43,319 nt of DNA. It comes from a virus. Below, one piece after another: positions 15,984 through 25,482 of the stretch (positions within the stretch are counted from its first letter, which is position 1; the number at the start of each line of letters is the position of its first letter). The translations under genes were made by a program, and so were the position numbers. The notes beneath the pieces were generated by a model that did not search any database, was not told where the DNA came from, and was given only the letters and a program-made list of their open reading frames with translations. The stretch is from IMG/VR virus record IMGVR_UViG_3300030104_002853, positions 1-43,319 of that record, one strand, 5' to 3'.

Positions 15984-16832
15984 ATGGAACCAGATTCATA
16001 TCCAACACAGGCAGTTATTGTAGCATTACAGAATGTTGGTGTATCAGCAGAAGTAATAGAATATGTTGTACCTATAGCAGGTTACGAATCCAGAGTTGAT
16101 GGAGTCTATTTTACAAGAAATGCCTTAGATGAGTTCTCTCCATCATGGGGTATATTCCAAGCTAATTTAAATTCAATGGCACCTGGAATATATAAAGCTA
16201 TGAAAGAATTAGGAGAAATAGTTCCTAATGTTAGTAAAGAACAAGATAAAGTTTTATCAGAAAACAACGCACAACCAGGACAAGAATCATTATTAAATTT
16301 TACAGATGAACAAAAACAATTTGCTGCTACTTGGTTTAAAGAAAGAGCTAACTTAAACGACAACGCTTTAGTTTTTAAATACATATTTGAACAAAAAACT
16401 AAAGATGTTACAGCTAAAAATTTTAAAGAAGCTATTGATAAACTTTATCCATTAACTGTAGCTAAATTTAATGACCCTAAAAATATTGATGCACAAGAAG
16501 TTAAACAAAAAATAATAAATGAAATGAATCAAGAACCTGATAGAGGTATTCCAGAACCAGAAGAAGGTTTTGTTCCTGGTCCACGTCCACCTAAAGAAGT
16601 AAATTTAGGAATGGATTATTTACAACAAGTTCCAATACAAGCACAACCTTTACCACCAAATATGAATACACAATCTTATAGTAGAGTTAAACAAATGTTG
16701 GAAGCTAAAGTTAAACAACAAAGAAAAGAATCTGGTCTTCCTGACATGAGAGTTTCAGCATCAGAAAATGAACATAAAGATAGCTGGACTGATGTTCTAT
16801 CCAGAGGTATTAATATATTAAAGGGGAAGTAA
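15984..16832 (+). CDS. Lytic transglycosylase-like protein, 282 aa
   Basis: The N-terminal 70 residues match the lysozyme-like transglycosylase pattern. There is a helix, then A-G-Y-E-S-R with the presumed catalytic Glu near residue 35, then S-W-G-I-F-Q-A-N-L-N-S (54-64), corresponding to the usual S-x-G-x-F-Q-x-N motif. The family cleaves peptidoglycan glycan strands. In a virion operon the role is local wall digestion during DNA entry. The C-terminal part is Pro/Gln-rich and basic, probably a linker. Bounded by structural genes, it is more likely an entry enzyme than the lysis endolysin. Confidence 0.7.
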   Translation: MEPDSYPTQAVIVALQNVGVSAEVIEYVVPIAGYESRVDGVYFTRNALDEFSPSWGIFQANLNSMAPGIYKAMKELGEIVPNVSKEQDKVLSENNAQPGQESLLNFTDEQKQFAATWFKERANLNDNALVFKYIFEQKTKDVTAKNFKEAIDKLYPLTVAKFNDPKNIDAQEVKQKIINEMNQEPDRGIPEPEEGFVPGPRPPKEVNLGMDYLQQVPIQAQPLPPNMNTQSYSRVKQMLEAKVKQQRKESGLPDMRVSASENEHKDSWTDVLSRGINILKGK

Positions 16833-16838
16833 TTTAAT

Positions 16839-19800
16839 ATGGACCCAGATGATTTAACTCCTAATCAATTAGCTGATAATTTTTTTAATAGTTTAAATAG
16901 AGATACTAAAGGAAATGTTGAGCTTTATGTTAAACACGCAGGTGGTAATGTTCCTGCAAATGAAATAAAATTTAGTCATACAATGGGTGGTGCTAATCAT
17001 ATCCCTGGTTTTTACACAGAACCAATAGGTAATAAAACTTTAAATCAAATAAGAGGTCCTGGAAATTATAGAGAAGCTGTTGATAATTTTTACAAAGTAC
17101 AAGTTAATACAGATAATTTATTAATAAATATTCAAGAAGGAGAATTTAGAGGTAGAGATATATTTTATCCTAAATCTAATGTTGGAGGTTCTGCACCATT
17201 AGGGGACCAAATAGAAAAAATAGATTGGGATATATTTGCTCAAGAAACTGGAGTATCTTTTGATGATTTAGTTGAATCTTCTAAAAATAGCACAATTTCA
17301 TTTAGATATGATGATACAGGAAAGCGTGTTTATGATGGTGGTTCAGAAGTATTTACAAAAGTATTAGCAAGAGAAGTTGGAGATACAGAACTTACTTTTA
17401 CTGCACTTAGAAAAGCAGGTATAGAAGGATTTGTTTCAGGACCAACTAATGCACAGTATGAAGTTGTTTTACTAGACCCTAATGATGAATTAGGGATTGG
17501 TAAAAAAATTAATATAGAAGATACAACTGTAGAACAATTCAAAACTTCTCAAGCTACAGCAAATCAAATAGATGAAATAATAATAGACACACCTCCAACT
17601 GACAGACCTACATTAAGAGTAGGAGATGATGAAGTTCCTACAATAAAACTATCAGGAACTGTGGGAGGTAGTGGAACACCTGATGGTCCTAACGTAGTTT
17701 ACATGAAAACAGAAGATGCTATAAAAATGGTAGAGTATGACAGAATGATAACTCCAGGTATTATTGGAGTGGGTGTAACTCCTGACAAGTATATATCAGC
17801 TATGGTAGAAAATATTAAAAAGAATGGCTTTTTCTTAGATAGATATGATATTGAAGAAGGAAAAATATATGCACCATCATTTGAAGTAACTGTAGATAAA
17901 AATGGATATTTACAATTTGGAGATGGTAATCATAGATTAAGAGCCTATCTTGATTCAGGTGTAGAATATATTCCTGTTCATGTAAGTCCGAATGTTTCAT
18001 CTTTTGGTAGTGATAGAAATCGTCTTGCAATATTACCTAATAAAGCTGGGTACCCTACAGCCGAATCAAGAAAAGCTGTATATGAAGCTATGATTGAATT
18101 GTTTGAAGATTTAGGTGCAAGTGAATACACCATAGAGCAAAAACTAGGAGACCCAATAGGTGATGAAACGTTAATAAAATTAGTGGAGGATTTTGAAAAT
18201 TTAGATGAAGCCACTAAAAACTCAATTAGAATTAGAAATAGAACTTGGAGTGGTTCTAACTATACACAAGTGGGTGGACAAGGTGGTAATACAACAAGTC
18301 AAGAAAACATTAAAAAATTTTTTAAAGCTATAGGAATAGAAACTGTAACGTTTGATGAATTACCTGAAACTGATATTCATAAAGTAATGGTAAACAATCC
18401 AGAAAGTATAGTGAATAATGTTAACCCAAACAGAAATACATTAAGAGTAGGAGATGATTCAGTTCCTACTGTACATAAAACTATAGAGTATATTGAAGAT
18501 TCTCCTGTAGTAAAGAATCCAGATAATTTTTGGAAAGAATCTTGGGAAACACTTTTTGGTGATGCCATGACTCAAGAAGAATACAGTAGAATGTTAATAG
18601 AAACAAATACACCATTTGAGGTTCCTGAATTTATCACAGATTCAAGGGGAATTACACCTAATGATGATGGAACTATTGTATATACAGATTTGTCTGGTGA
18701 AGGACCTGGTGCTTATAAAGTTTTTAAAGATAAAATAGGTGAATATGCTTATCTGCCTTGGTCTGAAAAGGCTTATTGGGAAAATCCTATTAATTTAGAA
18801 TATATAAACAAAACACTTATCCCTGCTTTAAAGTCAGGTTCTATTAATAAACTTGATGATGTAGAAAAATCCAGATTAGCTCAATTTATTTATCGTCTTC
18901 AAGCATATGAATCAACAGGCAAATATAGTGCAACAGATGCAAAAGCAGATATTATTAAAAAAGTATTTATGGGTGATGTTCCTATTTTAGAAACTGGTTT
19001 AAACCTAGATGCAGATAATATTACACATAGTAAAGAATTTGTAAAAAAAGCAGGAATAAATAAAGAAGTTGCTGACTTGATTGTAGATAATCAAGTAGAA
19101 ATTAAAAACATAATACAAGATGTAATTAAAAAAAGTCAAAAATCATTTTTACCTGATACAGAATATATGCTTGTATTTAGATTGGGTGATTTAGGGTACC
19201 ATGATGGAAGTCCTAACGGAATAAGTAGTTTTACAAAATCTTATGATGTAGCTACAGGAATGGGTTTTTACCAACAAGGTGATAAAGGTGGAGAGATACG
19301 TGCATACTTAGTTCCTACAGAACACGTAATAGATACAGAAGCGTTAGGTATTCGTGGAGGTCTTGGTTATGGAAATGAAAAAGAGGTACTTGTTGTAGAT
19401 GAATATGTTATTCCATTAGATGCAGAAGCCAATAAAAACATTAAACAATCTAATAGAAATTCAATGGATATTATTAATGGAGAAGTTGTAGATAGATTAT
19501 TAGCAGGTGAAGAATTAACAGACAATGAAATAGTAGAAGCTATTGCAAGACAAAGAAAAAATATTCTAAGAACAGGAGATGATTTAGTTGAACTAGGAGG
19601 AGCTAACTATAGTCAAAGAGTTAGAAATGTAGCTGCACAATATGCAGAAATGTTTGGTTTACCAGAACCTAGTTTTACTCCAATAACTGTATTTGCTGAT
19701 GAAATTGGTGCAATAGGTGCAGATATATTTGATGCACTTCCTGCTTTTGACCCTGCAGCAATACCTTATTACAAAAAATTTATTAATGAAACAAATATGC

Positions 19801-20924
19801 AATATGAAGCATTATTAAATTCAGGATTACAAATTGAATTAGTAGATGTTGACCCATACACACCTAATCAAATTGGACATCAAGCTATGATGCAAGACAT
19901 GGAAAGAGGTGTATTTAAAATATTATCTACTGAAGGTAGCTTTGGTTCAAATGTATCAGTTGACCAAAACCCAATGTTAGAGACATCTAAATATGTTGAC
20001 CTTAATGGAAGAACTATGACGAACAATGATGTATTTAGAGCAGTTCACGATACTTTTGGTCATGGTATGAGAGGAAATACTTTTGGTCCAAGAGGAGAAT
20101 ATAATGCTTGGTTAGCTCATAAAGAGTTATACTCTCCTGATGCACAAAGAGTTATGACAACAGAGACATTAGGTCAAAATACATTTACTAATTATGGACA
20201 ACATATGAGAGATGACACAGGGAGAATTATTGGTAAGGGAGAAGCAGGACATATTAAACCTTTAGATAGACCATTTGCTGACCAGAAGGTGGCTTTAATG
20301 CCAGAAAATTATATTCAAGCAGCAGGTTCAGTTGTTACTGATATAAATAATTTAGATACAGTTAACCCAGAAAAGTTAGCACAAGTTATGGAACTAGCAG
20401 CCAAAGAACCTGGATTGTCTTCCCAAATATGGAATCAATCTAAAAAAATGGTTGGTAATTTATTTAAAACAACTCAAGTGTTAGACCCAGGAGACATAGT
20501 AATTGAACAATCATTAATGAGAATGTTACCTAGATTAGGATTAGGTGCTGTAGCAGTTCCTGTATTGTATGCTTATGTAGCTTACGAGTTAACTTTACTA
20601 GCTTTAGATGTAGGTAATGCTTGGAATAAAGCACAAGCTAATCAAGGTGGTCCATCAGACCAGTATGTACCATCTTTTATGGGTGGTAAAACAATAGAAG
20701 GTGAAGAGCCTAAGTATATTGATTATGACTGGAAGAGGATGGGTAAAGATATGTGGCAAGAAATGGGTTCAGTTAGTGATACTTGGTCATTATCTTGGAA
20801 GATAAGTGAACCTATTATAAATAAAGCATTTGAAGAAATAGGTGAACACGTTGTTGAATTATCAGATGAAGAGAAACGTGGATATGCCTTGTCAGATAAC
20901 AATATAGGTTATACTGGATATTAA
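16839..20924 (+). CDS. Polyvalent-type protein with ParB-like and ART-like segments, 1361 aa
   Basis: A multi-domain protein. Residues about 285-385 contain G-D-G-N-H-R-L-R-A-Y, the signature of ParB/sulfiredoxin-like folds. Residues about 778-860 contain F-R-L-G-D-L-G, S-S-F-T-K-S and E-K-E-V-L-V, spaced like the R, S-T-S and E-x-E motifs of ADP-ribosyltransferases. Residues about 1060-1110 contain F-R-A-V-H-D-T-F-G-H-G and M-T-T-E-T-L-G-Q-N, a domain known from phage polyvalent proteins. L-R-V-G-D-D, or close to it, recurs at about 259, 535 and 910, apparently marking boundaries. A hydrophobic segment lies near 1235-1260. Such proteins are thought to enter the cell with the DNA and act against host targets. 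Activity here is inferred, not shown. Confidence 0.75.
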   Translation: MDPDDLTPNQLADNFFNSLNRDTKGNVELYVKHAGGNVPANEIKFSHTMGGANHIPGFYTEPIGNKTLNQIRGPGNYREAVDNFYKVQVNTDNLLINIQEGEFRGRDIFYPKSNVGGSAPLGDQIEKIDWDIFAQETGVSFDDLVESSKNSTISFRYDDTGKRVYDGGSEVFTKVLAREVGDTELTFTALRKAGIEGFVSGPTNAQYEVVLLDPNDELGIGKKINIEDTTVEQFKTSQATANQIDEIIIDTPPTDRPTLRVGDDEVPTIKLSGTVGGSGTPDGPNVVYMKTEDAIKMVEYDRMITPGIIGVGVTPDKYISAMVENIKKNGFFLDRYDIEEGKIYAPSFEVTVDKNGYLQFGDGNHRLRAYLDSGVEYIPVHVSPNVSSFGSDRNRLAILPNKAGYPTAESRKAVYEAMIELFEDLGASEYTIEQKLGDPIGDETLIKLVEDFENLDEATKNSIRIRNRTWSGSNYTQVGGQGGNTTSQENIKKFFKAIGIETVTFDELPETDIHKVMVNNPESIVNNVNPNRNTLRVGDDSVPTVHKTIEYIEDSPVVKNPDNFWKESWETLFGDAMTQEEYSRMLIETNTPFEVPEFITDSRGITPNDDGTIVYTDLSGEGPGAYKVFKDKIGEYAYLPWSEKAYWENPINLEYINKTLIPALKSGSINKLDDVEKSRLAQFIYRLQAYESTGKYSATDAKADIIKKVFMGDVPILETGLNLDADNITHSKEFVKKAGINKEVADLIVDNQVEIKNIIQDVIKKSQKSFLPDTEYMLVFRLGDLGYHDGSPNGISSFTKSYDVATGMGFYQQGDKGGEIRAYLVPTEHVIDTEALGIRGGLGYGNEKEVLVVDEYVIPLDAEANKNIKQSNRNSMDIINGEVVDRLLAGEELTDNEIVEAIARQRKNILRTGDDLVELGGANYSQRVRNVAAQYAEMFGLPEPSFTPITVFADEIGAIGADIFDALPAFDPAAIPYYKKFINETNMQYEALLNSGLQIELVDVDPYTPNQIGHQAMMQDMERGVFKILSTEGSFGSNVSVDQNPMLETSKYVDLNGRTMTNNDVFRAVHDTFGHGMRGNTFGPRGEYNAWLAHKELYSPDAQRVMTTETLGQNTFTNYGQHMRDDTGRIIGKGEAGHIKPLDRPFADQKVALMPENYIQAAGSVVTDINNLDTVNPEKLAQVMELAAKEPGLSSQIWNQSKKMVGNLFKTTQVLDPGDIVIEQSLMRMLPRLGLGAVAVPVLYAYVAYELTLLALDVGNAWNKAQANQGGPSDQYVPSFMGGKTIEGEEPKYIDYDWKRMGKDMWQEMGSVSDTWSLSWKISEPIINKAFEEIGEHVVELSDEEKRGYALSDNNIGYTGY

Positions 20925-20925
20925 T

Positions 20926-22710
20926 ATGACACCTGAAGAAGAACGAAAATTATTAATGCAGCTTGTTTCTGGACAGATAAGTAAACAACAATATGAATCA
21001 ACAAGATATAATAAAAGAATTGATGCACTTAGAGCTGGTTTACCACCTAAAACTGCAAACGAACCAGACCCTCTATTAAAAAGAAGTGCAGGTATAACTA
21101 ATATATTTGGCACTCCACCTCAAGATATTAAAGACCCTTCAGATTCAAGACTTTATAGTGCTGCAAGTGATTACGAATCACAAGTACCATCAGAAGCAGG
21201 TTCCTATGAAGAAGCAGTAGAAACAGCACAATTAAATAGAGAAAAATCAAATGCTGAAACAGGTGGTCCAGGTGGTGGTCCAGGTGGTAGTCCAGGTGGT
21301 AGTCCAGGTGGTGGTTCAAGTAATCAAAAAGATGAATTTGGTTTTACTGCAGATGATTATAAAAATGGAATAAGAGTTTATAGAAAAGATAGTAAAGATG
21401 GAGAACTTGTTTATAGTTACGAAGATTTATTAGATGTTTTAAATAATGGTTACAGTTTAAGTAATGAAGGTATCTATGTTTATGACCCAGAAGCAGCAGG
21501 TCAACCTGTAGATAGTGCAGTAACACAAGGTGGTCAAGCAGTAACATCCTTTACAAATTCACAGATATGGGAAAAGGATGGAAACAAATATGTAGTATGG
21601 CAGATACCTAATACATTAATGTTTATGCGTTACGTTGCAACTGAATCAGAATTAAATATGTTATATAGTGGAAGGCAAAGACCTTCTGTTGTATCTCCAT
21701 CAGATGATGTATGGACAAATTCAGTATATTTTGGTAGTGCTAGAGAGCTTGATGACAAAGTAATTAAAGAAGGCGAAAGTCCTTTTCTAGGATTTGTAGA
21801 TACATTTGATAAAGCAACCTTGGGAAGACCTTGGTTAAAAACAGATGATGGTATGTTCAAATTATGGACAGAAGGATTTGTAGAAAATAGACAAATATTA
21901 CCTGAAGAGTGGGCTAATACTGAATGGTGGAATAACAGTACAAAAGAACAAAGAGAATGGCTTACACTATCAAAAGGTAGAGGTATTGCAGACCCTAACT
22001 TACCTGCTGATGCTAAAACATATTTAGAAGAAAACAGATTTAAATATAGAGAATTATTAAAACAATCAGGTATAAGTAACGTAGATTTAATTAAAGATGC
22101 TAATGGTAATACTCTTTCAGAATTTTTTGGAGACCAAATTACTTTTGGAAATTTTTCAGAAGGTCTTGCATTAGAACAAATTAAAGCTCTATCAGATAGA
22201 ACTTCAGGAATACAAGTAGATGAAAGAATTACAAATTGGTTAGAGGGTAAAGGAACTGTAGAACAAACTAAAGCAGGATATGCTGCTGTTCAAGAAATAG
22301 CTGATAGATGGTTAGGTCCAGCTTATGGAAAACTAGATGAAACAACTATGGCTAGTTATGCAAGTATATATAGAAACGCTGAGTCAGAAGCAGTAGGAAG
22401 ATTTGAAATAAACGAAAAGTTAAAAGCTGCAAGAAGAGCTTTATTTAATCCAGAGATTTATGATGAAACATTAACATATGAAGATATAGCAACACCTTGG
22501 AGAAACTGGGCATTTAGTTATTTAGGTGAAAGAATGAATGAAACATCAGATAGCTTTATGAAGATATTACAATCTAATGACCAGAACGTAGCACAACAAG
22601 AAGCAACTGTATATGGATTAAATACTGATAATGAAACTGTTTATGATAAAGTAACAAGTGATTTAATAGAAGCAATAGGAGCTGATGTTCAGAGAGGATT
22701 CAGTACATAA
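20926..22710 (+). CDS. Hypothetical virion-region protein, 594 aa
   Basis: The first 95 residues are charged and helical, followed by a collagen-like Gly-Pro linker (repeats of G-G-P-G-G and G-S-P-G-G, around residues 104-130) and a mostly helical domain with many Trp and Tyr residues (W-L-T-L-S-K-G-R-G, then P-W-R-N-W-A-F). No enzymatic motif was recognised. Its gene starts one base after the polyvalent gene and ends in a TAATG overlap with the next gene, so it belongs to the same assembly operon. A structural or internal virion protein is likely. Confidence 0.7.
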   Translation: MTPEEERKLLMQLVSGQISKQQYESTRYNKRIDALRAGLPPKTANEPDPLLKRSAGITNIFGTPPQDIKDPSDSRLYSAASDYESQVPSEAGSYEEAVETAQLNREKSNAETGGPGGGPGGSPGGSPGGGSSNQKDEFGFTADDYKNGIRVYRKDSKDGELVYSYEDLLDVLNNGYSLSNEGIYVYDPEAAGQPVDSAVTQGGQAVTSFTNSQIWEKDGNKYVVWQIPNTLMFMRYVATESELNMLYSGRQRPSVVSPSDDVWTNSVYFGSARELDDKVIKEGESPFLGFVDTFDKATLGRPWLKTDDGMFKLWTEGFVENRQILPEEWANTEWWNNSTKEQREWLTLSKGRGIADPNLPADAKTYLEENRFKYRELLKQSGISNVDLIKDANGNTLSEFFGDQITFGNFSEGLALEQIKALSDRTSGIQVDERITNWLEGKGTVEQTKAGYAAVQEIADRWLGPAYGKLDETTMASYASIYRNAESEAVGRFEINEKLKAARRALFNPEIYDETLTYEDIATPWRNWAFSYLGERMNETSDSFMKILQSNDQNVAQQEATVYGLNTDNETVYDKVTSDLIEAIGADVQRGFST

Positions 22711-23576
22711 TGGCTACACTATCACAAGACGCATTAACAAAACTTAAACAGAAAACTGCAAATTTATTTGGAACTTTGTTATCAGATACATTGTTAAATA
22801 TTTATATACAAAAATATATAGAGACAGGTAACGATAGTGCAGAAGCTATAAAAGCTATGAGACAGACAGATGAATATAAATCTGTATTTGCAGGTAATCT
22901 TAATCCAGATGGAGTAACAGTTAAATATTCAGAGAGAGAATACTCACAACTTATTGATGGGTATAAAAGAAAAATAGATGCTATAGGTATTAACTCTGAT
23001 TTAATTATGACATCAGAAAGAAAACAACAACTTGTAGAAAATGTAGTTTCTCCAGATGAGTTAGGAACAAGAATTAATACAGTTTATTCTCAAGTCTTAC
23101 AAGCAATCCCTCAAGTAAAAGAATTTTATAAAAGAAATTTTAATAGAGATTTGACTGATGAAGAAATAATTGCTAGTGCTATAGACCCTAAGATAGGAGA
23201 AAGTATTATATCAGGAACTATTTCAGCTAGAGATGTTTTGGGTCAAAGAGTTCTTAGGTCTCAAATAGGTGCAGAAGCATTACTTGCAGGTACTGATATA
23301 ACAGTTGAAGCAGCAGAAGCACTAAGAGCAAAAGGATTAAATGTTGAGACAGCTAGAAGAGGATTTCAAAAAGTTAGAAACATTCAACAACAAGCATTAT
23401 CTCAAGGTAGAGGTGTTCCAACAGCACAAGATATTGTTGCAGGTTTAGAGATTGGTGAACAAGAAGAGCTAGATGAAATAATAAATATTATAAGACAAAC
23501 AGAATCTCAATCATCTGTAATATCAGGTGCAACTAAATCAAAGACTGGTGCAGTTACAGGTTTAACCGAATATTAG
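22710..23576 (+). CDS. Hypothetical helical virion-region protein, 288 aa
   Basis: All-helical in appearance, with many Gln, Glu and Ala residues (K-L-K-Q-K-T-A-N-L-F-G-T-L-L near the N-terminus, Q-Q-A-L-S-Q-G-R-G-V-P later). No known domain is recognised. It ends the large operon that began at the terminase, just before the new promoter at 23604. Its place between the giant proteins and the capsid genes suggests a minor internal or connector-associated protein. Confidence 0.7.
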   Translation: MATLSQDALTKLKQKTANLFGTLLSDTLLNIYIQKYIETGNDSAEAIKAMRQTDEYKSVFAGNLNPDGVTVKYSEREYSQLIDGYKRKIDAIGINSDLIMTSERKQQLVENVVSPDELGTRINTVYSQVLQAIPQVKEFYKRNFNRDLTDEEIIASAIDPKIGESIISGTISARDVLGQRVLRSQIGAEALLAGTDITVEAAEALRAKGLNVETARRGFQKVRNIQQQALSQGRGVPTAQDIVAGLEIGEQEELDEIINIIRQTESQSSVISGATKSKTGAVTGLTEY

Positions 23577-23603
23577 GATAAAGCCTTCCCCTTTAAAAAT
23601 ATA

Positions 23604-23612
23604 TGATATAAT
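23604..23612 (+). promoter_or_regulatory. Extended -10 promoter of the capsid gene set
   Basis: TGA-TATAAT in the 11-mer TATGATATAAT, the same as at 3314-3324 and 34346-34355. No convincing -35 is seen at 17 nt. It starts a leader of about 160 nt before the scaffold and capsid genes, which need the highest expression. Confidence 0.55.
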
Positions 23613-23630
23613 AACTATGACCCTGTACTA

Positions 23631-23746
23631 AGGTCTGGGGGTTAAACTTGACCTAGAATTGTATTCGGTCTTGATGCCTACTAACAAGACCTGTCAAATA
23701 AAAAAAGTAGCGTAAAAAAATAGGCAGAGGTAACTCATACACCTCT
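23631..23746 (+). other. Structured leader of scaffold and capsid genes
   Basis: Three hairpins in series: AGGTC (23631-23635) with GACCT (23650-23654); GGTCTTG (23667-23673) with CAAGACC (23685-23691); and AGAGGT (23726-23731) with ACCTCT (23741-23746). They are separated by A-rich linkers. The first two could swap partners through their shared GGTC and GACC cores. It may be a stability element or a riboregulator. None has a clear T tract. Confidence 0.5.
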
Positions 23747-23781
23747 TGTAAAAATATCGTATGAAGTAAGGACAAGTAAAT

Positions 23782-24237
23782 ATGACAGATGGAGAACAAA
23801 ACTCAGCAGCTAACACAGGCGAGAAGAATTGGAAGGAACTTAGAGAAAAAAATGAGTTCTTAGAAGGAAGACTCGCAGAGTTTGAAGCAAAAGAAAAAGT
23901 GCAGATTTTTAAAGATGCAGGTCTTGATACTTCAACAGGTGTTGGTAAAGCAGTAGAAAAATTATACGAAGGTGAAATGAATGTAGAAAGCATTCAGAAG
24001 TATGCTTCGGAAGAATTTGGAGTAGAGTTTGGGCAACAAGACGGAATACAATCAGAAGTAACAGAGGTTGAAGAAAGTCAAACCAGACTAGACAACATCC
24101 AAAAAAGTTCTGTAGTAGATGTTTATAGTGATGATATAGTTTCACAAATTAAAGAAGTTGAAGCTAAAGGCACAACCAAACAATCTATATCTGCTAAATT
24201 ATTTGCGATAGAAGAAGCTAAAAAGAACTCTAAATAG
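23782..24237 (+). CDS. Scaffolding-like protein, 151 aa
   Basis: The protein is acidic, helical and coiled-coil-like (E-L-R-E-K-N-E-F-L-E-G-R-L-A-E-F-E near residues 18-35), followed by F-K-D-A-G-L-D and V-G-K-A-V-E-K-L-Y-E-G-E. This pattern is typical of the small scaffold proteins found immediately before the major capsid gene, which guide shell assembly and then leave. The start ATG 23782 has AAGGA upstream. Identification rests on place, size and composition. Confidence 0.75.
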   Translation: MTDGEQNSAANTGEKNWKELREKNEFLEGRLAEFEAKEKVQIFKDAGLDTSTGVGKAVEKLYEGEMNVESIQKYASEEFGVEFGQQDGIQSEVTEVEESQTRLDNIQKSSVVDVYSDDIVSQIKEVEAKGTTKQSISAKLFAIEEAKKNSK

Positions 24238-24296
24238 TAACTTTTAAGTCTTCTTCAAAAAAGTAATAGAAACAATTTATATAGGAGAAGATTATT

Positions 24297-25415
24297 ATGG
24301 CAGACATATCGTTAACTAATAGTACGATTTATGCACAAAATATTAATAACTTTACTGGTGAGTTGTTTAAAGTTGGTGGTCAAAGAACACCTTTACTTTC
24401 CTCAGTTGGTGGTTTGAATGGTGGTAAAGTATTAAATTCTACATTTTGGCAAGTCCAAGTAGAAGATAATGCAATCATTTCTTCAGAACCTACTAAAGGA
24501 CAAGAAGGTGCTGCACCTACAGAATATCTTGGAAGAGACAGAGCTGCATATACTCATGTAACTCAAATTTTCCATAAAGGTGTACAAATGACCTATACAG
24601 CTTTAGCATCCACAGGTAACCAAAATCCTTTTGCGTTGTCAGCTAACATTGCTAATCAATCAGATGGTGATGGTACAACAACAGCAGCAAACGAATTAGG
24701 TTTATTCGGTGGAAATCCAGTAACAGACGAATTTGCATTACAGCTTGAAAAAGCTATGGAAAAAGTAGCAAGAGAAGTAGAATGGTTCGCATTTAATGGT
24801 TCTTTCTCAGATGGTGCTAACACCACACCTGGGTCAGGAACTAGAGAAATGTACGGAATTGATGTATGGATTACATTAAACAAGAACGCTAACAACTCTG
24901 CAGCAGTAAACCCATTAGGTGGTAACTGCTACTACAATGACGCTTCAGGTGATGGAACTGGTTCAGCTCAAGTCATCTCTTTCGCAACTATATCAGGTGC
25001 GTTAAAGAGAATGTATGACAACCATGCTCCAATGAAACAACCTGTACTTTGTGTTAGTCCACAACAACTACTAGACCTTAACAATGAACTTGTTAAAGGT
25101 ACAGTAGATATAGCAGGAGCAATCATTCCTAGAGATAGAAATGTTGCTGGTGTTGACATTGATACAATCGTAACCCCATTCGGTTCAATCGGATTGATGG
25201 TTATTGACCCTGATATCATGCCAACAGGCTCTGCTTTCATCTTGGACCTAGCTTACATACAACCAGTATTCACAAATATCCCAGGATATGGTACTGTGTT
25301 CGTTCGTGATTTAGACCAAGATGCTAATGCAAGAATTGGTAAAGCAGTTTATATGGAGATGGGATTTGAATTTGGTCCTCCTTCATATCATTGCAAAATC
25401 CAAGCAGTAGCGTAA
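24297..25415 (+). CDS. Major capsid protein (SU10/DUF5309-like)
   Basis: The 372-aa product, directly after the scaffold-like gene, has the features of an HK97-fold shell protein of the SU10/DUF5309 type. These are a flexible N-terminus, a long loop rich in Gly and Asn, V-T-Q-I-F-H-K-G-V-Q-M near residues 94-104, and a beta-rich C-terminal half with I-M-P-T-G-S-A-F-I-L-D-L-A. It should form the icosahedral head. The ATG follows a GGAG element, and its codon use seems richer in C-ending codons than its neighbours, fitting very high expression. It is followed by a stable hairpin that may limit read-through. Confidence 0.85.
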   Translation: MADISLTNSTIYAQNINNFTGELFKVGGQRTPLLSSVGGLNGGKVLNSTFWQVQVEDNAIISSEPTKGQEGAAPTEYLGRDRAAYTHVTQIFHKGVQMTYTALASTGNQNPFALSANIANQSDGDGTTTAANELGLFGGNPVTDEFALQLEKAMEKVAREVEWFAFNGSFSDGANTTPGSGTREMYGIDVWITLNKNANNSAAVNPLGGNCYYNDASGDGTGSAQVISFATISGALKRMYDNHAPMKQPVLCVSPQQLLDLNNELVKGTVDIAGAIIPRDRNVAGVDIDTIVTPFGSIGLMVIDPDIMPTGSAFILDLAYIQPVFTNIPGYGTVFVRDLDQDANARIGKAVYMEMGFEFGPPSYHCKIQAVA

Positions 25416-25428
25416 AGTTATAATTAAA

Positions 25429-25464
25429 GAACTTTGGGAGTAGCTCCACCTGCTCCCATTGTTC
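25429..25464 (+). terminator. Hairpin after the capsid gene
   Basis: GAAC and TGGGAG (25429-25440) pair with CTCCCA and GTTC (25453-25464), leaving a 2-by-2 internal loop. No T run follows, so it is more likely an attenuator or 3-prime RNA stabiliser than a full terminator. An extended -10-like TGC-TATAGT follows at 25465-25473. Confidence 0.45.
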
Positions 25465-25482
25465 TGCTATAGTAAGGAAGAT

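Noticed and set aside
21128-21547. Leu/His-rich antisense frames opposite the linker
   Set aside because: They are mirror readings of the linker repeats and have no independent support.
20926-22710. Collagen-like adhesin
   Set aside because: The Gly-Pro linker is short (about 25 residues). The rest is helical and not fibrous, so it is only a linker.
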